This document shows, piece after piece, positions 35,101-46,100 of a stretch of 64,000 nt of DNA (its first letter is position 1; the number at the start of each line of letters is the position of its first letter). Both the position numbers and the translations under genes were made by a program. Origin of the DNA: Echinometra lucunter (lineage: Eukaryota; Echinodermata; Echinoidea; Camarodonta; Echinometridae); the NCBI GenBank assembly GCA_029962745.1, contig CM057152.1:29042319-29106318 (forward strand). Reading direction: 5' to 3'. The notes under the pieces were generated by a model. That model worked only from the letters and a program-made list of their open reading frames with translations, was not told the origin of the DNA and ran no database searches.

Positions 35101-38100
35101 CGTCTTCCCAGCTCAGCATCTTTTTCCCTCCGATCCTCCCATTTCTCCATAGACAAAACAATGGTGGATCGGGAAAGCCGGTGTAAAAGAACGGTCGGGG
35201 AAAAGATGATCAAAGAAACAGGACGAGACTTGATAAGCCACCTTACCTTTTATCAGGTATACTGTACATTCAGCGGCATCATGTGATCACATGATCAGAT
35301 TTTCAAGAAAGTAAAGTCTTTATCCCCTCTCCTAAAATAGAAATCCAAATCACAAGGATCAGTATACTGACAATCATTAACTAGCGTATCGAGCCGTGTC
35401 GGATGATATGCAAGGTGCAGGTGCAAGGGGGTTGGGGAAGCAGCATACCTGTAGGATATACATTAACAATAATTTGTAATAATCGAAGAAGGGACATCCC
35501 TTTGCATCTACGTCAAAGATAATTTCAGTAGCATATTGCATTGCTTATAAAAACCATGTTCTGATTTGAAGTGATATGTTGTCATAATATTCACACATTT
35601 CAAAAAGGGATCTACAAGGGTGTTAGAATCAGCTCAGAGTGATTTTCTAGAAGCCTTTGTATTTTAGTTGATAATCTTTATCTCATTGAAAAAAAAAAAC
35701 ACTCACAGTGATATATGAAAAGTATGTATGTAAATTGAATGTATTTTCAACAGTGTGATCACCAGTTGGCAACTTTGACATAACACCATTATAGGGTGTC
35801 ATACTTTTCAGAAGCTGAAGTCACTCACTTGCAACTTAATTGTATTGCCCATCACTGACTTTGGCTTTGGAAAAGCATGTCGTTATAATGCTGTGGCCGC
35901 AACATAGTGTCAAAATGTTTCTTTTGTGTCATTTTGGTAGATTCTAGCAGAAGATAAACTAGATGAAAGAGTGGCTTCTGATGGCTTCCAAGTTCCCACC
36001 CAAAAAGTACAACCTAAACCGGCGAGCAACACAGAAGTAAGTATGAAATACAGTTACTCCCTGTCCCACATTTATTGAGCGACTAATCCACAGTGTCATT
36101 TAAAGGTTCAGTTAACTCAAACTTGAGTACAACAGTATACGTCTTTCTGTTCGTGGAATACTCGGCCCAGGACAACTTGGCCAAAATCTTGGAGAAATGT
36201 GCACTCTACATAAAACGAACCTTATTTAACAGAATAAGTGTGCATGTTGCTTGATGCTGTAAATTTCATGTCTAAGGAAACAACATTTCAGGCAATCACT
36301 GAAAGAAAAGTTAGAAATACAACTGGTCATAGTACACAAACTCCATGTAACAGTTGTTCTGTGGTCCATATCCTATACTTACCAAACTGATACCCTTAAT
36401 CAAAGGGTATCCCTAGCTGCAACCCCAAACATAACCCCTGGGGTGGGGGGGCACTTGACCCCTGAAATGGTAGGTATGTGCCCCTAGCAAGAAAAAAAAG
36501 GGGGCTTCGAAACAAGCTTATCATGGAAAGAATGGTCTTTGGAACTACTAACTTGTTTGAAAAAAAGGGGGTCATTCGAACTGGATTTCAATACTGAGAT
36601 GCCATGGAAATGGTCTGAGCGTGCATGTACATGCATGCTCGTGCCATCAGGTGCGCTCGCGGGGAGGCTAGCGTTGGGCTGGCCTGGGTTTCGTACATGC
36701 AAACCTAGATAGCATGCTTTGATTGAAACTCGTCTTCACCCCAACTTTTCACCAAAAATGATATTCTTCTGAACGGAGCAAAGCGGCCGGAACAAATGAA
36801 TGGAAATAAATGTAGTGCCTTGGAACGGTTTTCCTTCTTCTTTTTCTCAACAAGAAAACGATGGTATGCATTGGAAAGGAAATTTGAGAGATAAACAGTG
36901 GCAAACCGAAACCCGTGCAATATTTTGGTGTTAACATATGGCGCAGTACACCATGCCACTTATGATAATGAGATACTTATTAATGTTTCAACACTAGTGT
37001 AAAAGAAGAGTTTTGCCAAAAGTTGTGCAGACGAATTGTGATGTCATATTTTAAAATTTGATTGGTCCACACCTTTTTGCCGGCACAAGGCAAAAAGAGA
37101 ACCTTTGCCTCACTGTAGTTTTTTTTTTGTTTGTTATTGTTGTGTTTGTGGCATATCTCAGTGATTTGCAACAAAAAATAGAAAAAAAAATGTGGGCACT
37201 TATCATATGGGTGTTCTTCTTCATATGTGAACAAGCCTCATACAGCTGTATGTTGCCTGAACATATTATATCAGAGCACTGTGCAACCATATCAAATAAT
37301 ATATGCATTTCAGTAAGATTTTCTGCTTCACATAACAGTGGCGCTATAGGCTTATCAATGTGTTTTTCTGTTGTAATCTTTCCAAAACTTTACCTCGACT
37401 TAAATTTAAGTTTGGTATTTGTCAAGGTTAATTTCGGTCTGCAAACCATTTTAGGATTTATTTAATGTACATATTACCATTGCAGCAGATTTTAGAGAAA
37501 CCTTCCAGTGATGACCTCAAGCCTGACATCAAGCCTGACCCTCCGCAACCTCAAACTGACCCTGATGAACTGCCATGGTGTTGCATATGTAATGAAGATG
37601 CAGTGCTAAGGTGCTTGGACTGTTACAGTGATCTCTACTGCAAGAGGTGTTTCAGGTTGGTATTTAAACTTAAACTGGTAGCTTAATATCAAATTGTATC
37701 AATCTCCAAAAGAGGTACCATGTCACTTATACTACTATACCAGTGTTCAAACTGTGTTTTAAATATTACTTCTATAAGAACATATTATGAGTTATCATAA
37801 ATTGTCAGAAAACAATTCCAAGCACATTTGTGATCAGTGCTGTTTATCAAGTTTTTGTTATTCTAAGCAAGATTTAGTCCATGAGGAAACTGATAATTTA
37901 GGCATTTATAATGGAGATTGCTTTACAAGCTTAGATTAATGAAGATCCTTACAAGGGAAACAAGGTAGCCTCAGATTTGGACATTAGCAACAACATTTAT
38001 AACAACATTTTTCAACAAGCAAATAAGTTTTGACCTATCAAATGTGCAAACTGGAATATTTCATTTCAGTGACAGCCCTCATTTAGGCGTTTTAGGCTGA

Positions 38101-39893
38101 TACATTGGTGCGAAAAAGAGGCGTCCGAACGTGAACGGGAAAATTGTTGAAAATTATATTTTTCAAACACAAATTAATGATTGCATGGATAGCATGTAGA
38201 CCTTGTGAATTGATGTGTGATCTGCCTGTGGCATGATCTTGGCTGAAATTTCATTCCGTTGTGTCACAATAGACATTTCACTTTTAGAATTTTTGCATTT
38301 TGCGTTCTGTACGCATTTTTTCCTACAACTATATTTTCCTAAAACGCCTTACAGTCTGTTATAGTAAGGTCCTGTGGATTTATGGAAGGTGCCAAACATT
38401 GTATGGCAGAGTGACCTAACTTCGCACGCAGGGCGATATCTCAAAAACTAGAAAAGATTGTGAAAAACTGGTAGCACCAACGGAAAGAGCACCCTAAAAT
38501 TACCCTGGAAGTTACTTTACTTTTGAAATTAGAGAAGGAATTTTGAAATTATGAATGAAAAATCGGCAAATTTGGCAGCATTCTGCGTTCGTTCTGACAA
38601 AAACTGGACTTGTCGACAAGGGTCTAGAATTCCTCTTTTCAAGAGACGATGTCATCAAAATTGTAAGTAAAATGTATCAAATCATTTAGAGGCATTTTGC
38701 CTTCCTAGTAATGCAATTATCTTACCTTTTATGGATCTATTTTGTATTAATCACATGAAAATTGGCGTGCGCGAAGTTAGGTCTCGTTATTTTTGTAACA
38801 CTTTTCCAGGTCCAGAGCGGTGCGATACGACATCGAATTTTGCGATTGCGATATCTCAGGATTCTGCGTAAATAACGTATTCTTCTTGCGCAGATTTGAA
38901 ATCTAGAACTTTGCTTTGCCTTTGGTGTCATTTAAATCAGAATAATTTTTGGTAAAAATTGAGAAATTATGGATCAAAAATTGCCTTCATTAAAAAATTA
39001 AAATGTGCGCGAACTATGGTCCCCCATCATACTTTTCATCAACAATGTGTTAAACACCAATTTGGGCTGATTAAGCTACATGTAGGAAGTGTTTTGCTTG
39101 CAAAAATGTTTTGCTGACTGACTTGTACTATCTGCTCTAAACACACCCATTTTGCCCTGTACAAGTAAGGTTGAGCAAGTGTCACTTCTAGATTTTGTTA
39201 CTGCATTATTAAACCCGTTTGCACAATTTACATCGATAATATTGGCAGAGAGAATATCTATAAAGACAGGTGCAAATACCGAAGGCACTGCCAAAATGAA
39301 CAGGTGTAGTCTGACTTCCATTGTTTCCGTAATCCCCCCCCCCCCAAGTATTGTTTAATTCTCTTCCATGCTATCAAGCCTTTGAATAATAGTTTAGACA
39401 TATTGCCAACTAGAACCAACTAGTTGCTGTATTAAACCTACAAGGCATATGACCATTCAGCACTCAAAATGAGTTCAATTAATTTGGAGGTACTTGTTGA
39501 CTTTTAATGCTTTTGTTGTTGTTTTGTGGTTATTTATTTTTTTTTTTTGTAGTAGTTTTTTTTTTTAATTGAGCATAAGATTTATTCCATGGAAATCAAA
39601 TCAGCATTGAAGGCACCTTTTCTGTTCCAGAAAGGAAATTCTGTTCCAGAAAAGATAACTGGGACAATCCCTGTCCACACACATTATTTAACTCTAAAAT
39701 TCTTGGCAGGATTTGTCCCCCAGCGGTTAATGTATTGCTGGAATTCAACCCGTTTTCTCTAGTATCAGGTAAAATGCTTTTTCATCTCATTTTTTTTTCT
39801 TTTTCTTTCATTTCATATATCTTCAGAGAAGGACACAGAGAATATGGAATTGAGAGCCACAAGATAAAACCTTACAAAGCTCCCAACAAATGA
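26842..39893 (+). CDS. ZFYVE19: Abscission/NoCut checkpoint regulator ANCHR (ZFYVE19 orthologue), 11 exons
   Basis: Exon join 26842-26895, 28479-28675, 29318-29502, 30100-30185, 31608-31722, 32467-32592, 32977-33225, 34793-34860, 35941-36036, 37486-37655, 39827-39893 totals 1,413 nt (470 aa plus TGA). All boundaries are GT-AG with matching phases. The N-terminus is a FYVE-type finger (C5/C8, C21/C24, C29/C32, C51/C54). Next come a MIM-like helix [20 protein letters not shown] (about 124-143), a second charged helix ([13 protein letters not shown]), acidic and Ala/Glu-rich coiled segments, and a C-terminal B-box-like cluster [17 protein letters not shown]...[12 protein letters not shown]. Human ANCHR has the same order and nearly the same length. 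In vertebrates it binds VPS4 and CHMP4C at the midbody and delays abscission when chromatin bridges persist; that role here is inferred from orthology. The upstream promoter was not identified. AATAAA at 40577 is a possible poly(A) signal. Confidence 0.93.
27222..27830. mobile_element. Compound palindromic element rich in GGGGC(T)GATG motifs
   Basis: Outer arms ATCGTGTTTCATGCATGCCCCAC and GTGGGGCCTGAAACACGATTATG pair. Inside, a second palindrome (27391-27545: ATATACTCGTGTTTACGGCCCC...GGGGCCGCAAACACGAGTATAT) is followed by another half copy ending near 27615. Located between the ANCHR exons 1 and 2. Confidence 0.6.
28479..28675 (+). CDS. ZFYVE19: ANCHR exon 2: rest of FYVE-type finger
   Basis: Acceptor CTTCACAG. 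Encodes [18 protein letters not shown] then [11 protein letters not shown], completing the eight-Cys finger. The classic WxxD and R(R/K)HHCR phosphoinositide motifs are absent or altered, as in human ANCHR. Donor GTAAGT. Confidence 0.92.
29026..29250. repeat. GTA trinucleotide array just upstream of ANCHR exon 3
   Basis: (GTA)n with interruptions, the pure core at about 29100-29174, ending about 70 bp before the exon 3 acceptor. It yields long Ser, Val or Thr/Leu ORFs in all frames that are not genes. A CTT/TTC run lies at 28960-28987. Confidence 0.85.
29318..29502 (+). CDS. ZFYVE19: ANCHR exon 3: MIM-like helix
   Basis: Acceptor TCTTAACAG follows directly on a 150-bp GTA trinucleotide array in the intron. 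Encodes a basic linker and [20 protein letters not shown], the MIT-interacting motif region that in human ANCHR contacts VPS4. Donor GTAAG, phase 1. Confidence 0.9.
30100..30185 (+). CDS. ZFYVE19: ANCHR exon 4: second charged helix
   Basis: 86 nt, phase 1 to 0, donor GTAAGT. Encodes [20 protein letters not shown], a second copy of the E-x-R-L-x-K-L helix pattern seen in exon 3. Confidence 0.85.
31042..31450. mobile_element. piggyBac-type MITE, copy 1
   Basis: Flanked by TTAA on both sides. Ends CCCATTCGTGACA and TGTCACGAATGGG are exact inverted repeats. 409 bp, no complete transposase. Inserted in ANCHR intron 4. The second copy is at 42475-42882. Confidence 0.85.
31608..31722 (+). CDS. ZFYVE19: ANCHR exon 5
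   Basis: 115 nt, phase 0 to 1. Encodes [20 protein letters not shown] then [12 protein letters not shown], an acidic helical segment conserved in the family. The upstream intron carries a piggyBac-type MITE that ends 157 bp before this exon. Confidence 0.85.
32467..32592 (+). CDS. ZFYVE19: ANCHR exon 6
   Basis: 126 nt, phase 1 to 1. Ser/Thr/Pro-rich linker followed by [18 protein letters not shown], a predicted amphipathic helix. Confidence 0.82.
32977..33225 (+). CDS. ZFYVE19: ANCHR exon 7: coiled-coil segment
   Basis: 249 nt, phase 1 to 1. Encodes a low-complexity linker, then [20 protein letters not shown] and further Glu/Ala-rich heptads, a predicted coiled coil. It ends [11 protein letters not shown] degenerate copy of its last codons lies downstream at about 33552. 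Confidence 0.87.
33198..33760 (+). repeat. Tandem duplication of ANCHR exon 7 end plus intron
   Basis: The segment starting CAAGGTGTACAGCCAGTTGA (end of exon 7) and about 210 bp of intron recurs from 33552 (CAAGGTGTGCAGCCAGATGA ...). The copy codes GVQPDENIG, against GVQPVEDTG in the exon, followed by a GTTGGC instead of GTTAGC donor, but no acceptor, so it is probably not an exon. Confidence 0.75.
33267..33402. mobile_element. Small MITE in ANCHR intron 7
   Basis: Left GGGCACCGTTTCATGAAAGT and right ACTTTCATGAAACAGTTGCCC are inverted copies, with TGTCAG motifs inside. It interrupts one unit of a local tandem duplication. Confidence 0.65.
34793..34860 (+). CDS. ZFYVE19: ANCHR exon 8
   Basis: 68 nt, phase 1 to 0, acceptor GTCTTCTAG, donor GTATGG. 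Encodes [20 protein letters not shown], an acidic stretch. Confidence 0.83.
35941..36036 (+). CDS. ZFYVE19: ANCHR exon 9
   Basis: 96 nt, phase 0 at both ends, acceptor TTTTGGTAG, donor GTAAGT. Encodes [20 protein letters not shown] and a Lys/Pro-rich linker. Confidence 0.8.
36961..37100. repeat. Dispersed repeat with an inverted partner near 44.3-44.4 kb
   Basis: GAGTTTTGCCAAAAGTTGTG ... TTTGATTGGTCCACACCTTTTTGCC appears in inverse orientation at about 44300-44440 with moderate divergence. Confidence 0.6.
37486..37655 (+). CDS. ZFYVE19: ANCHR exon 10: B-box-like zinc cluster
   Basis: Pro/Asp-rich linker, then [20 protein letters not shown] and DLYCKRCF. The C-x2-C pairs match the C-terminal zinc-binding module of ANCHR. 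The acceptor is a CAGCAG, so one Gln may be skipped alternatively. Ends in phase 2. Confidence 0.9.
39827..39893 (+). CDS. ZFYVE19: ANCHR exon 11: C-terminus
   Basis: Acceptor TATCTTCAG, phase 2. Encodes [20 protein letters not shown] and ends NK-TGA. The His of REGH completes the zinc cluster begun in exon 10 (human ANCHR also has CFREGH). Confidence 0.87.
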
Positions 39894-40144
39894 ACATCTG
39901 GGGGGAAGATTACACTGTGTTCCAGGAATGGTTACAAGGTACAACTTAAACTGTTTGGTTGTTATAGTGCAAAAGTTATTCCAAAGTGCTGTCAACATCA
40001 CTGATATATAGCAAGCAAGGTATACATAATACTGGGTGTAAAGTTTCACCATGCACTTAGAAACATTTGTATTAAGTGCAATATAAATGTTACATATTAT
40101 CATTATTAGAAAACTTGCAAGTTAGACATGTTTTATTATATATA

Positions 40145-40307
40145 CAGTGGCCACCCAAGGGGAAGGGAAAAGATGGCCTTTATGCACACGTGGCCTTTAT
40201 AGACAGGATCTTACACACATAATTTATGGCCATGGTAATCATTTTTAGTGGCCACTACAGGAAGGTGGCTTCTGTAGAGAGGTGGCCACTAAGACAGGTT
40301 TGAACTG
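40145..40307. mobile_element. Mariner/pogo-like MITE with GGCCACT motifs
   Basis: TA-flanked, left end CAGTGGCCACCCAAGG, right end GAGGTGGCCACT..CAGGTTTGAACTG. Interior TGGCCTTTAT repeats. Confidence 0.6.
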
Positions 40308-41477
40308 TACACAAAGAGTACAATTAAGACATAAAAAAATATGCTTTTCAAGAATTTAAGGTGGATTTATGCACATTTAGGCAATTTTTCATGTAAAGGG
40401 AACTAAATGCACCTCTCAGAAGAACTCTTGGTATAATTTAGGATTTAATGTTGATGTAATGCTGGAAAGGAAAAAAAAAGTTTAAGTGTGAACGAAATGT
40501 CATGATATTTTTATTTGCATCATCAACACTGACTGACAAATAGAAAATTTCAAGGTATAGTTGTACTGTAATAGGTAATAAACACTGTACGAAGCATATG
40601 ATGAAATGTTAACTTGTCTCAACGCTTCTACTTCTATATCAAACTTGATTATTGCATATGAGCCAACGTATTGTCACCTACCAAGACATATAATCCACAA
40701 TTTATGAATGCAGTTTATTCAACAATAGTTAAAACCTCCGCTGTAGACTAAAGTAAGTGTATATAAAGGCATTACTGTTTGCCCATTGGATAAGAAGACA
40801 CGCTTATTCTACAGTTATGGAAGTTTAAACCATAGTTTGAATTTAAACCATGGTTTAACTTAAGTGTAAACCTCTTTCATGAATTCAGGCCATGGTCATT
40901 TTAAAGCAGACAAGAACTGTATGCTCTATTACAATGGATGTGGCATAAGAGATGAAATATGCCCTGATTGTAGTCTTTGTTTTCTACTCGAGATCATATA
41001 ACTATTCAAATGACTGTGCAGTTAATTTCAAATTCCTGCATGCTCATTACCTTCATTTCTCTTCTTGACATGCTACTCCTGACTGCATGTTATTTCATGG
41101 AATTTATTAATCATTTTGCTCATGTTTCTGTTTGACTATATAGATTATTGATTACAGAACACTGATTTAGGATATACTATGAATATTACTGATTAGAGAA
41201 CACTGATTAAGGATAAACTATGAATATTACTGAAATTGTCAAGTTTCGCTTTTCACAGATTGATCGAGAAGATGAGAAGTTGGCAAAATTGCTCTTTTTA
41301 TACCTACTTAACGTGAGCACACTATACACCATAACATTGTGAAACTGTGGATGGATTGATTACATGTATATTTTTGAAGTGCAATATCAAGCTTTTATAG
41401 GTAAAAATTACAAATGTAATTCATTTAACACTCGTTCAAACATAACACAGTAAAATATACCCTGTAAACTGCTTTAA

Positions 41478-41740
41478 AAGAAACGTTGCGGCAAGATATA
41501 ATGACATGTAAGTATGATAATTGTTTATTATGTGACGCACATGGAAAAGTATGTCCACAAACATAGCACGGTAAAGTATTAAGTGCCTGGAAAGAAATGT
41601 TGCGGCAAGATATAATGACATGTAAGTATGATAATTGTTTATTATGTGACACACATGGAAAAGTGTGTCCACAAACATAGCACGGTAAAGTATTAAGTGC
41701 CTGGAAAGAAACGCTGCGGCAAGATATAATGGCATAAGTA
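41478..41740. repeat. About 114-bp tandem repeat, 2.3 copies
   Basis: Units begin AAAGAAACGTTGCGGCAAGA at about 41478, 41591 and 41706; the third is truncated. Confidence 0.8.
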
Positions 41741-42286
41741 TGTTAACTGTTTATCGTGTGAAACACATGACAGAGTCTGTGCTCAAGCCTTTGTACATTA
41801 GCCCATATTTTCTTTTTTAACCTCCACTGGCTTTTCATACTTAATGTTAAGGTTTTTTTGTTTTGTTTTGTTTTTGTTGCTGCAGCATTATCTTTCCTAA
41901 TATTTTTGAGGATTTCACTGTGTCATGTTTCAACACGTCTTTATGAGTTGAAAAAACCCACTGTTACTGAAATATAAGCATTTTGCGAAGTTCGTATATT
42001 TACATTCAAAATTATGTACATGTCTGTTACCAGAAGGTAAAAAGTAAAAGCTGCAATAAACAGATACTAATAATAATCATGGTTTCTTAACCGTGGAATA
42101 ATCATTCCCCCCCCCTTCCATCCTCTTCTTTTTTTTTTCTCACTCTATCGCTCTCTCTCTCTCTCTTTCTATTTCTCTCTCTTTCTATCTCTCTCTCTTT
42201 CTATCTCTCTCTCTTTCTATCTCTCTCTCTCTTTTTCTTCTCTCTCAACTTTTTTTTTTTCCAGGCTCTACAATAAGCAGATATTA

Positions 42287-42460
42287 CAGTGGAAACTCGG
42301 TATAAAGAGATCTGATATAAAAATATTCCTGATATAACAAGGTAATCTTCCGGTCCCAGCTCTACATGTTTTATTGTTTTTTAAACCTGATATAACAAAT
42401 TTCTGCTATAACAAAGTACTTTGATGGTGCCAAGGACCTCGTTATACCAAGTTTCCACTG
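42287..42460. mobile_element. Tigger/pogo-like MITE
   Basis: TA-flanked 174-bp element with ends CAGTGGAAACTCGGTATAA and TTATACCAAGTTTCCACTG; GATATAACAA motifs inside. It lies only 10 bp from the TTAA flank of the piggyBac-type MITE. Confidence 0.75.
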
Positions 42461-42474
42461 TACTTTACTTTTAA

Positions 42475-42882
42475 CCCATTCATGACAGGAATTATTTAAA
42501 GCCTAATTTAATCAGCTTTTATTCTTCAAATTGGCAACACCAACATTTGTATTTGATTGCTACATTTTTCTTATAAAACGTCATGTATCTGAAATGAATA
42601 TAAATTGACAGAAATTATGATGAGAAGTCAAAAAGTTGCCAATTTGCAGGGGAAAATGGTGATTTTAGACTTTCTATCACATTGCCAATTTAAGGATTTT
42701 AATGCTTATTTTCCTTTCAAAAAATTTCAGCATCAAACAACGAATATTGACGCAACCAAAATGGGCACAGTTTGTGTAGAATTTTTTGCTCTTTCTGCTC
42801 ATGTATTTGGTATGATTTTTAGGGCTTTGCATCAAAAGATATTAGGCCAAACCACAACATGTGGACCTCTGTCACGAATGGG
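42475..42882. mobile_element. piggyBac-type MITE, copy 2
   Basis: 408 bp, TTAA at both sides and the same CCCATTC(G/A)TGACA ends. By eye it is nearly identical to copy 1 over its whole length and in the same orientation. It lies just downstream of the receptor stop codon. Confidence 0.85.
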
Positions 42883-43077
42883 TTAAAGCATAAATGAGCT
42901 CTCTTCTGGAAACTTGCACAATCAGAATTATTCTCCACAGTACATTGCATATTGTTGATGATATCGCACTTCCAAACTACATGTATAATGGTGCTCTTGT
43001 CATTACATCGACCCCCATCGGTAATATCAAAGTCCATGTGCCGGATGTCTCCACGGAGGAAAAGTGTTGCACATCCT

Positions 43078-43170
43078 TCAGAAGAATATTGTCACCAAGC
43101 CAACGATGTAGAGAATGAAGAAGATAATGAACAGAATGACATCTGGTATTTTCGATACAAATTTCTTTTC
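43078..43170 (-). CDS. Receptor exon 6: M4 and stop
   Basis: 93 nt following a good acceptor (CTTTCTTGTGTGCATGACAG) in phase 0. Encodes EKKFVSKIPDVILFIIFFIL then YIVGLVTIFF and TGA at 43080-43078. Hydrophobic profile, position and phase fit M4 of the receptor. The intron to exon 5 is about 3.3 kb. Confidence 0.8.
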   Translation of the reverse strand, partial: EKKFVSKIPDVILFIIFFILYIVGLVTIFF

Positions 43171-46100
43171 CTGTCATGCACACAAGAAAGAAAAAAAATA
43201 CAAAATGGCTTTATCAAATGGTTACAAAAACATAATACATGTGCAGAGGAGAGAGAGAGGGGGAATAACATAGGGAGAGATAGTGCATTAGTACAGGTTG
43301 GGACCGGTTAGACTTTCCCAATAACAATAACAGGGTTTTTGATAAAAAAAATACACAGTATTATATTGTGGCACAGTGTGTACCGGTATGCGTGAGCATG
43401 AGTGTCTGTGTTATTTCATTAGAAGACCTGAATGCCTGTGATTATAAAGCTTGTCAGTGGGACAGGGTCTGAGCAGGCGTTAACCCTATATAGACAATGG
43501 ATAACAAGCACGGCTGCCATTTGTTAACTATCTGAATGAATCAGATTGTGAAGTGTTATCCATTCGTTTAGATAGAGAACACTGCTATAACAAACTCTCG
43601 TTATAACAAGGTAATTTTACCGTTACCACTTCTTTGTATTGTATTCTTGTTTAGCTCTGATATAACAAGGTTTTGATATAAAGAGCTAATTTCCTCCGGA
43701 GGAGTTTGTTATAACAGGGTTCGCCTGTATTTATTGTCAAGAATAGAAAATAGCAAGTAACCCAAGTTAATTCAAAATCTGATGGACTATCGACTTTTTG
43801 AAAGTAAAATGGTATAAACACAATTGAGCTTGTTTCACAAAACTTTATGGGGAATACTGATAGAAGTCATACACAAAATTTCATTACCTAAGATACCCGC
43901 ATTTTTCTGTTACAGCACAGTCATTGTGTACATGCATTTCAGTGAGTAACAGGAAGGATGGTCCGATTCTAAATGGTCCAGGGATTATTGGCTTAAAGGC
44001 AAGTGAACCTTTTCAAAGCAAATGGCTTGGATGAAGCAGAAAATCATACTTGGGAAAGTTTGAGGTAAATCGTACAAAGAGAAATGGGAAGTTATGAATG
44101 TTTGAAAGCTGAAATCACTGATAGTATGAAGATTTTTCTATTGCAATTGTCGGAAAATTTATGATGTCAGACATGGAGAACTTTCCCCATTTGATTTTTA
44201 CCCAAATTACTCAAAGTATCCCTTTTCTCAACTCTTGAAGGCTTTTTCACATATGAAGAGACAACCCCTGCTGAGGCAAAAATCATCTTTTTTGCCTCCT
44301 GGTGGCAAAAAGGTGTGGACCAATCAAATTCTAATAATATGATGCCATGATTTGTGCAACTTTTGGCAAAACTCGCTTTTATTTGAGCATGAACTATTAT
44401 TGAAGCGTTAATACGCATCTCATTATCATGTGATGAGATTTTAAAAATGTGGATTTTCCACAGGAGTTTCAGCAGAGGTACCTTAATGAGACTTAATGAA
44501 TGTTTGCAGATTAAAATCACTAATAATATGGAGATCCTCATAACATTTGCAGTGTGTTCAAGATGCATGATCTCAAGCACAGAGAATTTTCCAATTATTT
44601 TGTACACAAATTTCTCAAAAATATCTTTCCCATAATGTCTTGTGAATACAAAGTTATTCTGTCATTAAAATGGACAAAGCTGATAATTTTGATAATTTGT
44701 AAAGTGTACCTTTAAGTTGGGAGTTCTCCACCTGATGTATGACATCACAAATGTTGATAGCTTTGCCAATGGGGGATTTCCCATATCATTAGTGATCTCA
44801 ACTCAACATCAAACCATAATATGCTTTCACATTCTTTATCCAGCTTTTTTTTTTCACACTTTCACTGTTTTTTGGCCCTAATTTTTCTGCTTTTTCCCTC
44901 AATCCAAGTTTCCATGAAAGGTTGGCTGGCCTTTATAGAAGGTTTAAATGATGTTTGTACAACCAAAATTTTAAATTATTGGAAATCCTTCTATTTTATG
45001 AAAGATGATTTGTTAACAAGCATATCAAAAGTAAGGAATACTTGAACATGAATTAGCTTCCACTTTCAAAAGTGAGATCTTGCCATTTTTTCTCTAATTC
45101 AAATGAAAACCAAGTGAAATTGAGTATGGATTTTTGTGCACATACTATATTTGTAAGACACTTAAAGATTTTTTTTAAACCAAAACTGAATTGTGCCATC
45201 AAAGAATGTGGTGCAGATAAATTTGAGCTATGGTCATATGAAAAAAGTATGAAGTAAGTATGAAGTATGTGAGAGTAATTTTGTATTGTGATGTTTTTGA
45301 ATGAGAATCTTGTAGATCACACACAGTGAGAAAGCACTTTAAAGACATTGGTTAACATTGTTATGATTTTAAAAAATCTTGTTTTGTTACTTGAAAATGG
45401 GATAAACATGAGGGTTATAGTGTAAAAATACCAGTCTGAAAGTTTCAAAGTATAATATCCACAGGAAGTATTTTTAAATATTAGAAATGAGAAGCAATGT
45501 TGGAAAAATATACGAGGGTCGGTTGCACAGACTAGACGTAAGGAGTGCGCATGCGCGCATGGCTCACCAGACCGTACTGCGTGTATTGGCGTATCACACA
45601 GCGGGAGGCACATAACAGCATTTTCAAATTCAAGCAAAGTGGTCTTAGTGATTGTCTCGTGAGACGTAGGATAATAAAATTTCCGTTTGCGTCTAACTTA
45701 CACTTTTTCATTCCAAATTATGGTTGGTTACGTTTCAGGGTTTTTGAGTACAAATACAAGTACTCATACATGTTTCATCTTAGTTTGAGAATTTTTTAAA
45801 TCAGCCACATGTACTCACAAAGTTAGCCAATGCCTTTAAGTAGATGTTGGTATATGAGACTGCAAAAGCATATGGCATCACTTCAAAGAACTTTGTTAAT
45901 CATTTTGTTTTTGAAAAAGATGTATTGTGCCATACAAATGCTGTGAATCATCATCATCTACATCATAATCAATTGTTTACTTGTCATGTTTGGAATATGA
46001 GAGCTCTTCAGGAGCGATCCTTTTAAAAAAATGATTGTTATATTCTGAGGTATGGGAATAAAAAGAATGAAATAGGTTGCAATTCATTTTTTTATGTTTA

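Larger units (their letters stand above)
39894..43077. other. Convergent intergenic stretch between ANCHR and the receptor gene
   Basis: The two genes converge here. It contains 3' UTR candidates on both sides, three MITEs, the 114-bp tandem repeat, a two-copy 48-bp repeat near 41142-41233, a (CT)n tract near 42145-42245 and no other coding signal. Confidence 0.5.

Noticed and set aside
41425..41735. Repeated minus-strand frames (CYVCGHTFPC-like) in two or three copies
   Set aside because: Arise from the 114-bp tandem repeat; the Cys/His pattern is not a zinc finger spacing and there is no splice or start support.
41478..41740. Short regularly repeated units considered as a CRISPR-like array
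   Set aside because: Units of about 114 bp are contiguous with no unique spacers; the context is eukaryotic and intergenic.
42605..42886. 93-codon plus-strand open frame
   Set aside because: Lies within the piggyBac-type MITE; the other copy breaks the frame and it does not resemble a transposase.
42977..43183. Minus-strand 68-codon open frame overlapping the receptor M4 exon
   Set aside because: The neighbouring frame gives a hydrophobic M4 with correct acceptor, phase and stop; the longer frame does not.
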